Below are positions 44,829 to 59,679 of a DNA stretch of 64,000 nucleotides, piece after piece. The position numbers and the translations under genes were made by a program. The notes under the pieces are model-generated. The model worked only from the letters and a program-made list of their open reading frames with translations. It was not told the DNA's origin and searched no databases. Origin of the DNA: Cellulomonas persica (GTDB taxonomy: Bacteria; Actinomycetota; Actinomycetes; Actinomycetales; Cellulomonadaceae). The stretch's first letter is position 1, and each line of letters opens with the position of its first letter. The stretch spans positions 305,631-369,630 of the forward strand of contig NZ_BJUA01000002.1 of assembly GCF_007989825.1 (NCBI RefSeq), read 5' to 3'.

Positions 44829-45398
44829 TCAGGCGGGGACGACGCCCATGACCTGCACGAGCTCGTCCGTGGCGCGCGTCACGTCGTCGTTGACGATCAC
44901 GTGGTCGAACTCGTCGGCCGCCGCGAGCTCGACGCGAGCGGTCTCCAGACGGCGCTCACGCTCCTCGGCCCCCTCGGTCCCGCGGCCGACCAGCCGGCGC
45001 ACCAGCTCGTCGAACGACGGCGGGGCGAGGAAGACGAACCGTGCGTCCGGCATCGACTCGCGGACCTGCCGTGCGCCCTGCAGGTCGATCTCGAGCAGCG
45101 TCGGCACACCGGCGGCGAGGCGCTCCTCGACGGGACGCCGAGGCGTGCCGTAGCGGTTGCGGCCGTGCACGACGGCCCACTCGAGCAGCTCGCCCTCGCG
45201 TGCCATGCGGTCGAACTCGTCCGGCCCGACGAAGTGGTAGTGCACGCCGTCGACCTCGCCCGGCCGCGGGTCCCGCGTCGTCGCGGACACCGAGAGCCAG
45301 ACCTCGGGGTACCGCGCACGGACGTCCGCGGACACGGTCCCCTTGCCCACCGCGGTCGGGCCGGCGAGCACGGTCAGCCGCGCAGGCGTCGTCGTCAT
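44829..45398 (-). CDS. gmk: Guanylate kinase
   Basis: A 189-residue kinase converting GMP to GDP. P-loop [19 protein letters not shown]-binding [20 protein letters not shown], and the lid region [18 protein letters not shown], with the [20 protein letters not shown] strand. ATG 45398 has GAGGAG about 12 nt upstream. Confidence 0.95.
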   Translation of the reverse strand: MTTTPARLTVLAGPTAVGKGTVSADVRARYPEVWLSVSATTRDPRPGEVDGVHYHFVGPDEFDRMAREGELLEWAVVHGRNRYGTPRRPVEERLAAGVPTLLEIDLQGARQVRESMPDARFVFLAPPSFDELVRRLVGRGTEGAEERERRLETARVELAAADEFDHVIVNDDVTRATDELVQVMGVVPA

Positions 45399-45483
45399 GG
45401 CGGCCGAAAGCTCCTCGTTCGTCGGGTCGCACTGCGCCCCCTGGCACCGGCAGGTGCCGGGTCACCAGCGGCGGCGCAGCGCG

Positions 45484-45489
45484 ACCCTA
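45484..45489 (-). promoter_or_regulatory. Candidate gmk promoter -10 TAGGGT
   Basis: TAGGGT on the minus strand just after the mihF stop; it would give gmk an 80-nt leader containing a GGCACC/GGTGCC hairpin (about 45441-45456). Confidence 0.4.
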
Positions 45490-45505
45490 CCTCAGCGCAG
45501 GCGCG

Positions 45506-45817
45506 TCAGCCGAAGCGCTTGACGAGCTCGTCGACCTGGTGCGGGCCGAGGCCACGGACGCGCCGCGTCTCGGAGATGCCGATGTCCGACATGATCGCCC
45601 GGGCCTTGACCTTGCCCACGCCCGGGAGCGACTCGAGCAGCGAGACGACCTTCAGCTTGCCGATCGTCTCGTCCTTCTGACCCTGGGCGATGACCTCCGA
45701 GAGGCTGCCCTGCGAGTACTTGAGGCGGTTCTTGACCTCGGCACGGGCCTGCCGAGCAGCGGCGGCCTTCTGCAGCGCTGCAGCGCGCTGTTCGGGAGTC
45801 AGCGGAGGGAGTGCCAC
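45506..45817 (-). CDS. mihF: Actinobacterial integration host factor
   Basis: A 103-residue nucleoid protein of the actinobacterial IHF (mIHF/sIHF) type. The start of the protein, ALPPLTPEQRAAALQKAAAA, a basic helix and the helix-two-turn-helix core (LESLPGVGKVKARAIMSDIG, then RVRGLGPHQVDELVKRF) match the family. GTG 45817 is preferred over GTG 45826 because GAGAAGG lies 8 nt upstream of it and the resulting N-terminus is canonical. Confidence 0.93.
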   Translation of the reverse strand: MALPPLTPEQRAAALQKAAAARQARAEVKNRLKYSQGSLSEVIAQGQKDETIGKLKVVSLLESLPGVGKVKARAIMSDIGISETRRVRGLGPHQVDELVKRFG

Positions 45818-45884
45818 GCGCGTCACCTTCTCATCAAGAGCTAGACCTGACCGTCACCCCGCAGACTTGCGGGCCGCATCTGTG

Positions 45885-45913
45885 AACCTAGCGACCACCC
45901 AGAAGTCCGGCAA
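45885..45913 (-). promoter_or_regulatory. mihF promoter (TTGCCG-N17-TAGGTT)
   Basis: On the minus strand TTGCCG (45908-45913) and TAGGTT (45885-45890) are 17 nt apart, the best full -35/-10 pair in the window. The leader of about 60 nt has a CCCGCA/TGCGGG hairpin. The other bases of the 265-nt gap (45818-46082) hold the pyrF terminator. Confidence 0.65.
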
Positions 45914-46036
45914 TGCGAACACGCCCGACCCGCGGACCCCCGACCTGCACAGACGACGAGATCCCCGGGCAACGAACGACCCGTAGACGCACCGGGAACC
46001 CCGGCGGCGCGCGCGCCTGGGCGCGCCGGAGCGGCC

Positions 46037-46065
46037 CACGCGCGCCCTGCGGCGCCGCGCGCGTG
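46037..46065 (-). terminator. GC-rich hairpin after pyrF
   Basis: CACGCGCGC / GCGCGCGTG form a perfect 9-bp stem with an 11-nt loop, 18 nt after the pyrF stop; probably ends the pyr operon. Confidence 0.5.
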
Positions 46066-46082
46066 AGCCACCCTGCGAGCGG

Positions 46083-46945
46083 TCAGCGCAACGCGCTCGC
46101 GGCCTCCTGGGACGCCTCGAGCGCCGCCGCGCGCAGCGCCGCGACGTCCGGCCCGGCGCGCAGCACGCCGCGCGACGACGAGGCGAGCACCTGGGACCGC
46201 GCGCTGCCGAACACCGCGGTCAGCTCGGTCGCCCCGGCACCCTGCGCGCCCACGCCCGGCGCGAGCAGCGGGCCGTTGACCGCCGCCAGGTCGGTCCCCG
46301 TGCGCGCGGCCGCGTCGCCGACCGTCGCGCCCACGACGAGCCCGATCGAGCCCATGGGCGTGGCGTCGGCGTTGAGCGCCGCCGCGTGCGCGGCCATCAC
46401 GGCCGCGACCGACGGTCCGCCGGCCGTGTCCTCGGCCGTCGCGGTGCGCGCGTGCTGCACCTCGTGGCCTTCGGGGTTGGACGTGAGGCACAGCACGAAC
46501 AGGCCGCGCCCCGACGCGAGCGCCAGGTCGACCGCGGGTGTCAGCGAGCCGAACCCGAGGTACGGCGAGACGGTGAGCGCATCGCCCGCGAGAGGCGAGC
46601 CGTCGCGCAGGAACGCCTCGGCGTACGCGCCCATCGTCGAGCCGATGTCGCCGCGCTTGGCGTCGACGACGACGAGCGTGCCCGTCTCGCGTCCGGCCGC
46701 GACGACCTCCTCGAGCACGGCCAGCCCGCGCGAGCCGTGGCGCTCGAAGAACGCCGCCTGCGGCTTGACCGCGGCCACATGGCCCGTGACGGCCTCCATC
46801 ACCGTGAGCGAGAACCGGCGCAGGCCCTCGGCGTCGTCGGGCAGGCCCCAGGCCTGCAGGAGGCTCGCGTGCGGGTCGATGCCCACGCACAGCGGCCCGT
46901 ACGCGGACATCGCCGCGGCGAGCCGCGCGCCGAACGGTGCGGTGG

Positions 46946-46949
<4 letters not shown>
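46083..46949 (-). CDS. pyrF: Orotidine-5'-phosphate decarboxylase (actinobacterial type)
   Basis: A 288-residue enzyme making UMP. Typical long-type motifs: [39 protein letters not shown], and catalytic [20 protein letters not shown], then [20 protein letters not shown]. Overlaps carB by 4 nt; last gene of the pyr operon. Confidence 0.95.
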
Positions 46950-50274
<3,325 letters not shown>

Positions 50275-50275
<1 letters not shown>

Positions 50276-51450
50276 CAGCGTGCGCCCTTCGTGTCGTTCA
50301 TCAGGTCGAGGAAGCGGTCGAACAGGTAGGCCGCGTCGTGCGGACCCGCGGCGGCCTCGGGGTGGTACTGCACGCTGAACGCGGGCAGGTCGAGCGCCTC
50401 GAGGCCCTCGACGACGTCGTCGTTGAGGTCGACGTGCGACACCACGACGCGGCCGTAGCGACCGTCGTCGTGCGGCGCGACGGATTCACCCTCGAGCGGG
50501 GCGTCCACCGCGAACCCGTGGTTGTGCGCCGTGATCTCGACCTTGCCGGTACGCCGGTCGACGACCGGCTGGTTCACTCCGCGGTGGCCGTAGCCGAGCT
50601 TGTACGTGCCGAAGCCCAGCGCGCGGCCGAGCAGCTGGTTGCCGTAGCAGATGCCGAAGAACGGGATCTTGCGGTCCAGCACGTCGCGCAGCAGCTCGAT
50701 CTCGTGCGTCGCGGCGCCCGGGTCGCCCGGACCGTTGGAGAAGAACACGCCGTCGGGGCTCGTCGCGAGCACGTCCTCGATCGTCGAGGTCGACGGGAGC
50801 ACGTGCACCCGGATGCCCCGCTCGGCCATGCGCTGCGGCGTCATGGCCTTGATGCCGAGGTCGACCGCGGCGACGACCGCACGCGGCTCCGCGAGCGGCG
50901 AGCCGTCCTCGTCGAGCGCCTCGACCACGTAGGGCTCGCTCGTCGTGACCTCGCCCGCGAGGTCGGCACCGACCATCGCAGGCGCCTTCAGGACCTCCTC
51001 CAGGAGCTCCGAGTCGGTCTTGTCGCCCAGCGCGTCACCCGAGAAGACCCCGGCGCGCATGACGCCGCGCTCGCGCAGGTGCCGGGTCAGGGCACGGGTG
51101 TCGATGCCGGAGATCCCGACGATCCCCTGCGCCGCGAGCTCGTCGTCGAGCGACCGGCGCGAGCGCCAGTTCGACGGCAGGCGCGCGGGGTCGCGCACGA
51201 CGTAGCCGGCGACCCAGATGCGGCCCGACTCGGGGTCCTCGTCGTTCACGCCCGTGTTGCCGATGTGCGGCGCCGTCATGACGACGATCTGCCGGTGGTA
51301 GCTCGGGTCGGTCAGCGTCTCCTGGTAGCCGGTCATGCCGGTGTTGAAGACGATCTCGCCCAGCGTCGTGCCGGTCGCGCCGTACGCGTGCCCGGCGAAG
51401 CTGCGCCCGTCCTCGAGGACGAGCCGCGCGGGGGCGGTGTGGTTCGTCAT
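50275..51450 (-). CDS. carA: Carbamoyl-phosphate synthase, small subunit
   Basis: A 391-residue glutaminase subunit. N-terminal domain: [20 protein letters not shown]. Class I amidotransferase: [20 protein letters not shown] with the nucleophile cysteine, and the [20 protein letters not shown]is/Glu pair. Feeds ammonia to CarB for pyrimidine and arginine synthesis. ATG 51450 overlaps the preceding stop. Confidence 0.96.
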
Positions 51451-51992
51451 GGCTTCTCCTGTGTGCCGCGCTGCGCGGCGGGGGTGTCGGGGATCAGGGC
51501 GGCGACCGCGGCGACGAGCGCGTCACGGTCGGCCGCTCGGCGGGGGTGCAGGCCGGTGTCCAGGCCGCGCTCGTCGTCGCCGGGTGGCAGCCACGTGACC
51601 ACGACGATGCCGTCGCGACCGACGACCTTCCCGGCGATGCCGGGTGCCGTGGTCGCGCCGCGCAACGACGCGGCCGGGACGAACAGGTCCCGCGGACCGG
51701 TGCGGCGCACGACGAGGCCGCTCGCGTGCACGCTCACCTCGGCAGGGCTGCGGACGCCCAGGTCGTGCGCGACGACGCGGTCGAGCCAGTCGCCCGCGCG
51801 GGTCGACGAGACGTAGACCGCCTCGAACGGGCCGCTGATGACCGGACCGGGGTCGTCGGGCACGGCGGGCAGGGCCGGCGCGGCGTCCTCGGTCCGTCGT
51901 CGTCGGTGCTCCCAGCCGACGCGCATCCCCCACCAGGACAGCAGCAGGAGCGCGAGCAGGACGAGCGTCGTGACGAGCTGGCGCGTGGTCAC
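51447..51992 (-). CDS. Membrane-anchored protein of the pyr operon, function unknown
   Basis: A 181-residue protein with one N-terminal transmembrane helix ([20 protein letters not shown]), a basic patch and a soluble domain of PH-like strands ([20 protein letters not shown] and [20 protein letters not shown]). A similar membrane protein lies between pyrC and carA in many actinobacteria. Overlaps both neighbours by 4 nt, so it is translated with the pathway. Role unknown. Confidence 0.8.
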   Translation of the reverse strand: MTTRQLVTTLVLLALLLLSWWGMRVGWEHRRRRTEDAAPALPAVPDDPGPVISGPFEAVYVSSTRAGDWLDRVVAHDLGVRSPAEVSVHASGLVVRRTGPRDLFVPAASLRGATTAPGIAGKVVGRDGIVVVTWLPPGDDERGLDTGLHPRRAADRDALVAAVAALIPDTPAAQRGTQEKP

Positions 51993-53295
51993 CGCTGGAC
52001 CTCCTCGTCGACCGGGGCACCGTCCAGCACCGTCGCGCGCCCGCGCAGGAACGTCGCGACGACGCGCCCCGGAAGCTCACGCCCGCCGAACGGCGAGTTC
52101 TCGGACTTGGTCGCCTGCCCCTGCGGGCGCACCACCCGACGCGCGGCGGGGTCGACGAGCGTGAGGTTCGCGGGCTCCCCCACCGCGATCGGCCGTCCGT
52201 GCTGCCCGTCGACGCGGCCGATCCGCGCGGGCGCGCTCGACAGCACGCGCGCGACGTCCGCCCAGGTCATGCGGCCCGTCTCGACCATCGTCTCCTGGAC
52301 CACCGAGAGCGCCGTCTCGAGGCCGGTCATGCCGAACGCTGCGGCGGCCCACTCGCAGTCCTTGTCCTCACGAGGATGCGGCGCGTGGTCGGTGGCCACG
52401 ATGTCGATCGTGCCGTCCGCGAGACCCTCGCGCACCGCCTCGACGTCGCGCTGCGTCCGCAGCGGCGGGTTCACCTTGAACAGCGGGTCGTAGCCGCGCG
52501 CGAGCTCGTCGGTGAGGATCAGGTGGTGCGGCGTGACCTCCGCCGTCACGTCGATCCCGCGCGACTTGGCCCACCGCACGATCTCGACCGACCCGGCGGT
52601 CGACAGGTGGCACACGTGCAGGCGCGAGCCCACGTGCTCGGCGAGCAGCACGTCGCGCGCGACGATCGCCTCCTCGGCGACCGCGGGCCAGCCCGCGAGC
52701 CCGAGCTCGGCCGACACTACGCCCTCGTGCATCTGCGAGCCCTCGGTCAGGCGCGGCTCCTGGGCGTGCTGCGCGACCACGCCGTCGAACGCCTTGACGT
52801 ACTCGAGCGCACGGCGCATGACGACCGGGTCGTGCACGCACTTGCCGTCGTCGGAGAACACCCGCACGCGGGCGGCTGACTCAGCCATCGCCCCGAGCTC
52901 GGCGAGACGCTCGCCCTCGAGCCCGACCGTGACCGCGCCGACGGGGAACACGTCGACCCAGCCGGCTCGGCGGCCCAGGTGCCAGACCTGCTCGACGACG
53001 CCCGCGGTGTCCTGCGTCGGCGTGGTGTTCGCCATCGCGTGCACCGCCGTGAAGCCCCCGAGCGCCGCGGCGCGCGTGCCGGTCGCGATCGTCTCGGCGT
53101 CCTCGCGGCCCGGCTCGCGCAGGTGCGTGTGCAGGTCGACGAGGCCCGGCAGCGCGACCAGGCCCGCACCGTCGATCTCGACGGCGTCGGCCGGCGCCTC
53201 GAGGCCGGTGCCGATCGCGGCGACCACCCCGTCCGCGAGCAGGAGGTCCGTGCGCGCCTCGCCCAGCGGGGAGACGTCGCGCAGCAGGTAGGTGG

Positions 53296-53299
<4 letters not shown>
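51989..53299 (-). CDS. pyrC: Dihydroorotase
   Basis: A 436-residue class I dihydroorotase. Metal ligands H57/H59 in [12 protein letters not shown], the [20 protein letters not shown] segment, [14 protein letters not shown] and [13 protein letters not shown] are all present. Catalyses closure of carbamoyl aspartate. Coupled to pyrB by a 4-nt overlap. Confidence 0.95.
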
Positions 53300-54928
<1,629 letters not shown>

Positions 54929-54943
54929 TCAGCGGTCCTGCTC

Positions 54944-54949
54944 ACCCTA
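54944..54949 (-). promoter_or_regulatory. pyr operon promoter -10 TAGGGT
   Basis: TAGGGT on the minus strand, about 60 nt before the pyrR ATG; the leader then begins just ahead of the PyrR loop. Confidence 0.5.
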
Positions 54950-54994
54950 CCCCGCGGCGTGCCGCACACCCCGCGGGCCGGGGTGCGACGTGGC

Positions 54995-55831
54995 TCACGC
55001 CGCACCGCGCGGGAGGCGTCCGACAACCGCGGTGCCGTCACGCGCGTCGTCGCGGTGCACCGTCGCGACGAAGCCGTGGGCCTCGAGCAGGCGCGCGGTC
55101 GTGGGCGCCTGCCGCAGCCCGGCCTCGATGACGACCGCTCCCCCGGCCGCGAGCCAGGGCCGCACGTGCGCCACGATCCGGCGGTGCACGGCCAGGCCGT
55201 CCGCACCGCCGTCCAGCGCGACGCGTGCCTCGTGCTCGCGCGCCTCGGGCGGCATGGTCGCGATCGCGTCGGTCGGGACGTACGGGGCGTTCGCGACGAG
55301 CACGTCCACGCGCCCCCGCAGCGCACCGGGCAGCGCCGCGAACAGGTCACCGGCGTGCACGCGGTCCGGCGGCAGGTTCCGGCGCGCGCACGCGACCGCG
55401 GCCGGGTCGACGTCCGTCGCGTGCACGACCGCCGACGGGTGGCGGGCCGCCACGGCCGCCCCCACGGCGCCCGTACCGCAGCACAGGTCGACGACGACCG
55501 GCCGCTGCGCGTCGTCGGCCACCGTGGCTCCGTCGGCCCCGGCGGACCCGCCGCCGCCGTCCAGGAGCGCGTCGACGAGGTCGACGAGCAGCTCGGTGCG
55601 GGTGCGCGGGACGAACACGCCGGGCGCGACGTGCACGCGGAGTCCGGCGAACTGCGCCCAGCCGAGCACGGTCTCGAGGGGCTCGCCGGCGCAGCGTCGC
55701 ACGACCAGCGCCTCGAGCGCGTCGGCGTCGACGTCCTGCCCGAGCAGCAGCGCCGCCTCGTCCTCCGCGAACACGCAGCCCGCGGCGCGCAGCCGCGCGA
55801 CCAGCCCCGCGTCCGGCGGGAGGCCCGTCAC
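54995..55831 (-). CDS. PrmC/HemK-like protein N5-glutamine methyltransferase (putative)
   Basis: A 278-residue SAM methyltransferase. SAM motif VVDLCCGTGAVGAAVAARHP, VHATDVDPAAVACARRN and the substrate motif VANAPYVPTDAIATMPPEAR, where NAPY replaces the NPPY of PrmC. The N-terminal helical domain (LLGQDVDADALEALVVRRCA, GVFVPRTRTELLVD) is PrmC-like. It may be a paralogue with another protein target. GTG 55831 overlaps the subtilase stop by 4 nt. Confidence 0.85.
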   Translation of the reverse strand: MTGLPPDAGLVARLRAAGCVFAEDEAALLLGQDVDADALEALVVRRCAGEPLETVLGWAQFAGLRVHVAPGVFVPRTRTELLVDLVDALLDGGGGSAGADGATVADDAQRPVVVDLCCGTGAVGAAVAARHPSAVVHATDVDPAAVACARRNLPPDRVHAGDLFAALPGALRGRVDVLVANAPYVPTDAIATMPPEAREHEARVALDGGADGLAVHRRIVAHVRPWLAAGGAVVIEAGLRQAPTTARLLEAHGFVATVHRDDARDGTAVVGRLPRGAA

Positions 55832-57591
55832 CGGGCGACCAGGACCCCGCCCGACGACGTCGAGCGGGCGTAGAACGACCCCGTGCTGCGCGGCGTCACC
55901 GTCGCCGTGAGGCGCGCGCCGCGGTCCGCGGCGACGACGCGGTACGTGCGACCCGTCGCGCCCGTGATCGCCGTGCCGTCGCGGAACCAGCGGTACCGGT
56001 GCCCGGTGACCTTGCCGGTGAAGCCCGCAGGCACCGACGCGGTCAGGGTCTGCCCGACGGCGCCCGTGCCGGCGATCTTCGCCGCGCCGAGCGGCACCAG
56101 GACCTTCCTGAGGTCGAGCACTCCCGCACCGCACATCCTGGTCGAGCACCGGCCCGAGGCGTACGCGGGGAACTGCGACACCGACGAGAGCAGCGCCTTC
56201 TCGAGAGCCTGGCCCTGCAGGCCCATCCCGGCGAGCAGCGCGGCGGCCCCGGCGACCGACGGCGCGGCCTGGCTCGTCCCGTACATGCCGACCCAGGTGG
56301 GCTCACCCGGCGACCGCGTGCCGGCGTTCCACGTCGACCACACGTAGCTCGAGACGGTCCCGTCGGCGCCCGAGCCACCGGGCGCCGCGATGTCGACCGC
56401 ACGGCCGGTGTTCGTGTACGACGTGCGACGGCCGTCGCGGTCGACCGCGGCGACCGTGATGACGCCGTCGCAGTTGGCGGGCACGGACTTCAGCGCGCTC
56501 TTGGCCGCGTTGCCGGCGGCCGCGATCACCACCGCGCCGCGCCGGCGCGCACCGTCGACGGCCTGCTGGAGCACCTCGGGGCACGCGAGGTCGATCTCGG
56601 TCTGGATCGACAGGTTGAGCACACGCGCGGGCGTGCGGTTCCTCGTCGTCCCCGAGACCGTGCCTCCCGACGCCCACGTGACGCCCGCGGCGATGTCCGC
56701 GAACGTGCCTCCGCCCGAGCCCAGCACGCGGACCGGCTGGATGCGCGCGGTCGGGGCGACGCCCGTCATGCCGGTGCGGTCGGTCGCGGCGCCGATGATC
56801 CCGGCGACGTGCGTGCCGTGCCACGAGCTCGTCGTGCCGGAGCCCAGGTCACCCTCGTCCGTCGGGTCGCTGTCCCGGCCGTCGCCGTCGCGTGCCGCGG
56901 CCCGGCTGGAGATCATGTCGTACCCGGCGACCAGCCTGCCGTCGAGGTCGGGGTGCGGCGTGATGCCGGTGTCCAGCACCGCGACGACCGTGCCGTTGCC
57001 GCGCGTGCGAGGCCACAGCGACAGCGCCTTGGACGAGTACCCGCCCGCGGGGAGCGCCACGCCACGTACCGACCCTGTGCGGTAGTCCCAGAGGTGCCAC
57101 TGGTACTCGCGGAAGTACTCGTCGCGCGGCGTGACGGGCGGCGCGGCCGCGCTCTCGGCGAGGTAGTTGGGCTCGGCCCACGCGACCGTGGGGACGGCCG
57201 CCAGCGCCTGCGCCGCGGCACGAGCGGTCGAGGCCGGGACCGGGGTGGTGAAGTCGACCGCAACCGTGCCGTCGCCCGCCGGGGCGGCGAGCGTGCCGAT
57301 CGGCACGTCGGCGGCCTCGCTCACGACCGCTGCCGCCGTGCTCGGGGCCACGGCCTCTCCCTCGCGCACCTGGTAGACGACACCGGCCGCGAGCGGCTCG
57401 GCGCGGGTCTCGGGCGCGGTCGTCTCGGGCGGGTCGTAGACACCCAGGTCGCCCGCCAGCGCGGGGGTCGCGAGGGCCACCCCGCCGCCGAGGACCACGC
57501 CGGCCACCAGCGCCGCCCCGGAACCGAGTGCGACCGCTGCGCGCCAGGGGTGCGCCGCGGAGCGCGGTCGGGTGTCGGCGTTCGTCGTCAT
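55828..57591 (-). CDS. Secreted S8 (subtilisin-like) protease, copy 1
   Basis: A 587-residue exported protease. Signal peptide about residues 1-47 (hydrophobic core near 18-45, ALAG cleavage); prodomain to about 195; catalytic D207 (AVLDTGITPH), H258 (WHGTHVAGI), oxyanion N361 and S440 (YGTSQAAPSVAG). A CSTRMC pair and a C-terminal Ig-like repeat (GQTLTASVPAGFTGKVTGHR) follow. Translationally coupled to the PrmC-like gene. Its paralogue lies immediately upstream. Confidence 0.92.
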   Translation of the reverse strand: MTTNADTRPRSAAHPWRAAVALGSGAALVAGVVLGGGVALATPALAGDLGVYDPPETTAPETRAEPLAAGVVYQVREGEAVAPSTAAAVVSEAADVPIGTLAAPAGDGTVAVDFTTPVPASTARAAAQALAAVPTVAWAEPNYLAESAAAPPVTPRDEYFREYQWHLWDYRTGSVRGVALPAGGYSSKALSLWPRTRGNGTVVAVLDTGITPHPDLDGRLVAGYDMISSRAAARDGDGRDSDPTDEGDLGSGTTSSWHGTHVAGIIGAATDRTGMTGVAPTARIQPVRVLGSGGGTFADIAAGVTWASGGTVSGTTRNRTPARVLNLSIQTEIDLACPEVLQQAVDGARRRGAVVIAAAGNAAKSALKSVPANCDGVITVAAVDRDGRRTSYTNTGRAVDIAAPGGSGADGTVSSYVWSTWNAGTRSPGEPTWVGMYGTSQAAPSVAGAAALLAGMGLQGQALEKALLSSVSQFPAYASGRCSTRMCGAGVLDLRKVLVPLGAAKIAGTGAVGQTLTASVPAGFTGKVTGHRYRWFRDGTAITGATGRTYRVVAADRGARLTATVTPRSTGSFYARSTSSGGVLVAR

Positions 57592-57651
57592 GCTCCAGGT
57601 CCCGTCGTCGGGGTCAGGGATCGTCTTCCCGCCCCGGGACCATAACCGACC

Positions 57652-57693
57652 GACACGGGTATGGCCGCCCCGGAGGACGGCCATACCCGTGTC
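57652..57693 (-). terminator. Strong terminator between the two subtilase genes
   Basis: A perfect 16-bp stem (GACACGGGTATGGCCG / CGGCCATACCCGTGTC) with a 10-nt loop, 33 nt after the second protease's stop. It separates the two paralogues into different transcripts, although no U tract follows. Confidence 0.75.
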
Positions 57694-57726
57694 AGCGCGC
57701 TGCGCGCTCCTGCGTCGTCCGGCTGG

Positions 57727-59502
57727 TCAGCCGACCTTGCTCGTCGACGCCGACGTGCTCGTGATGCCGAGGTACGAGCCGGAGCCCTTCGGCGTGACCT
57801 TGACCTTGATGGTCTTGCCCTTGTCCGCGGACTTGAGCCGGTAGGTCGAGCTCGTGGCGCCGCTGATGACGCTCCCGCTGCGGTACCACGTGTACGTGCG
57901 GCTGGTGATCTTGCCGGTGAACGACGACTTCGCCGTCAGCGTGCTGCCGACCTTGGCCGTGCCGGAGATCGTGACGCGGCTCTTCGGCGCGAGCACCTTC
58001 TGCAGGTCGAGGTAGCCCGAGCCGCACTTGCTGCGGCAGCTCCACGTCGGGGTCGACGGGTACTTCGGGAACGTCGAGACCGCCTTGACGATGCCCTTCT
58101 CGATCTGGCTGCGGCTCAGACCGAGCGATGCGAGCAGCCCGGCCGCGGCCGAGACCGCGGGCGCCGCCTGGCTCGTGCCCGCCATCGAGCCCCACGTCGC
58201 CGAGCCCGGGGTCGTCCGGCCCGAGTTCCACGTCGAGGCGACGTACCCGTTGGCGTCGCCACCGGGCGCGGCGAGCTCCACGGCCGAGCCGTAGTTCGAG
58301 TAGGACGCGCGCTCACCGAAGACGTCGGTGGCCGCCACCGTGATGACGTTGTTGCAGCTCGCGGGCGAGAAGTTCAGCGCGCTCTGGTTCGAGTTGCCCG
58401 CCGAGACGACGACCACGGCACCGCGCTTGCGCGCGTTGTCGATCGCGCTCTGCGTGAACGACTCGCACTTGTGCCGGCCGCCGAGCGAGAGATTGATGAC
58501 CTTCGCGGGCGTCTTGTTCTTCGACGTGCCGCTCACGGTGCCGCCCGACGCCCACGTGATCGCCGCGGCGATGTCGGCCGAGGTGCCGCCGTCACGCCCG
58601 AGGACGCGGACGTGCTGGACGCGCACGCCCGGGGCGTTCCCGATGCCCTCCTTGCCGTCGTGCGCAGCCGCGATGATGCCGGCGACGTGCGTCCCGTGCC
58701 ACGAGCTGTCGACACGCTCGCCGTACTCGTCGGTGTGCCAGTCGCCCTGGTCCTTCGGGTTCGAGTCGCGCCCGCTGCCGTCGCGTGCCGACGCCTTGCT
58801 CGAGATGAAGTCGTAACCCGCCACGGTCGCCTTCGTGAGCTGCGCGTGCGTCGTCTGGCCGGTGTCGAGCACCGCCACGACGACCGACGACTTGCCCTTC
58901 GTGGCGGGCCACAGCGACAGCGCGTGGCTCGAGAAGCCGCCCTTCGGGAACGTCAGGCCTTCCACGGTGCCGTCGCGGTAGTCCCAGATGTTCCACTGGT
59001 AGTTCTCCCGCAGGTACGGGTCGCTCGGGTTGACGGGCGCGTTCGCGTCCGCGGTCGCGATGTGGTTGGCCTCGACGTCGGTGACGCCCGGCAGCGCCTC
59101 CACGGCGGCGAGCTTCGAGGCCGCGGCCTTGGCCGAGATCGGCTCGGCGAAGTCCACGGACCAGCTCGCGCCACCGTCGACCGCGTGCGCACCCTCCGCG
59201 AGCTTGACGCCGGTCGCGGCGAGGGTCGCGCGCACCGAGCTCGCAGCCTGGCTCGCGGCCGTCCCGCTCGAGATCGAGGCGAGGCCCGACACCCGGTAGA
59301 CGACGCCCGCGACGAGCGAGTCGCCCTTGGCCGCCGGTGCCGTGCGCGTGGTCGGCTTGGTGAGGCTCGCGGAGCTCTGCGGCTCTCCCAGCCCGGTGTC
59401 CGCAGCGCTCGCCGGCGTCACGGCGGCGACGGTGACCGTCGCGACCAGCCCCGTGCACGCCATGGCGGCGATCGCACGCCGTGTCATCGTCCAGCTCGGC
59501 AT
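57727..59502 (-). CDS. Secreted S8 (subtilisin-like) protease, copy 2
   Basis: A 591-residue paralogue of copy 1. Signal peptide about 1-34 (ASAA cleavage); prodomain; D213 (VLDTGQTTHA), H269 (WHGTHVAGII), N370 (SAGN) and S444 (AGTSQAAPAVS); C..C pair in WSCRSKCGSG; C-terminal Ig-like repeat (GKITSRTYTWYRSGSVISGA). Lys- and Ser-richer than copy 1. ATG 59502 has GGGAGA 7-12 nt upstream. Confidence 0.92.
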   Translation of the reverse strand: MPSWTMTRRAIAAMACTGLVATVTVAAVTPASAADTGLGEPQSSASLTKPTTRTAPAAKGDSLVAGVVYRVSGLASISSGTAASQAASSVRATLAATGVKLAEGAHAVDGGASWSVDFAEPISAKAAASKLAAVEALPGVTDVEANHIATADANAPVNPSDPYLRENYQWNIWDYRDGTVEGLTFPKGGFSSHALSLWPATKGKSSVVVAVLDTGQTTHAQLTKATVAGYDFISSKASARDGSGRDSNPKDQGDWHTDEYGERVDSSWHGTHVAGIIAAAHDGKEGIGNAPGVRVQHVRVLGRDGGTSADIAAAITWASGGTVSGTSKNKTPAKVINLSLGGRHKCESFTQSAIDNARKRGAVVVVSAGNSNQSALNFSPASCNNVITVAATDVFGERASYSNYGSAVELAAPGGDANGYVASTWNSGRTTPGSATWGSMAGTSQAAPAVSAAAGLLASLGLSRSQIEKGIVKAVSTFPKYPSTPTWSCRSKCGSGYLDLQKVLAPKSRVTISGTAKVGSTLTAKSSFTGKITSRTYTWYRSGSVISGATSSTYRLKSADKGKTIKVKVTPKGSGSYLGITSTSASTSKVG

Positions 59503-59551
59503 CTGTTCTCCCACGTCGTCGTCAGCCCCCGCTGTTCCGGGCGCCGTCCGG

Positions 59552-59557
59552 ATGCTA
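59552..59557 (-). promoter_or_regulatory. Candidate -10 (TAGCAT) for subtilase copy 2
   Basis: TAGCAT on the minus strand, 50 nt upstream of the ATG in the 177-nt divergent gap shared with the GGDEF-EAL gene; no clear -35. Confidence 0.35.
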
Positions 59558-59679
59558 TTGCCCGAGGGGCAGATCGGACACCCTCCGCCAGCGGGCGAGA
59601 CGGGTTTTTCGCCCACTCGTGCGCCCGATCACCCGAATGCCCGTTCAGGTCACGGGCCGGGTGCGCCGATGCAGCAAGG

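Noticed and set aside
57661..59679. Plus-strand open frame continuous with the GGDEF-EAL gene for another 670 codons
   Set aside because: It is antisense to subtilase copy 2, whose catalytic motifs are complete. The GGDEF-EAL protein begins at about 59680, where hydrophobic membrane segments appear.
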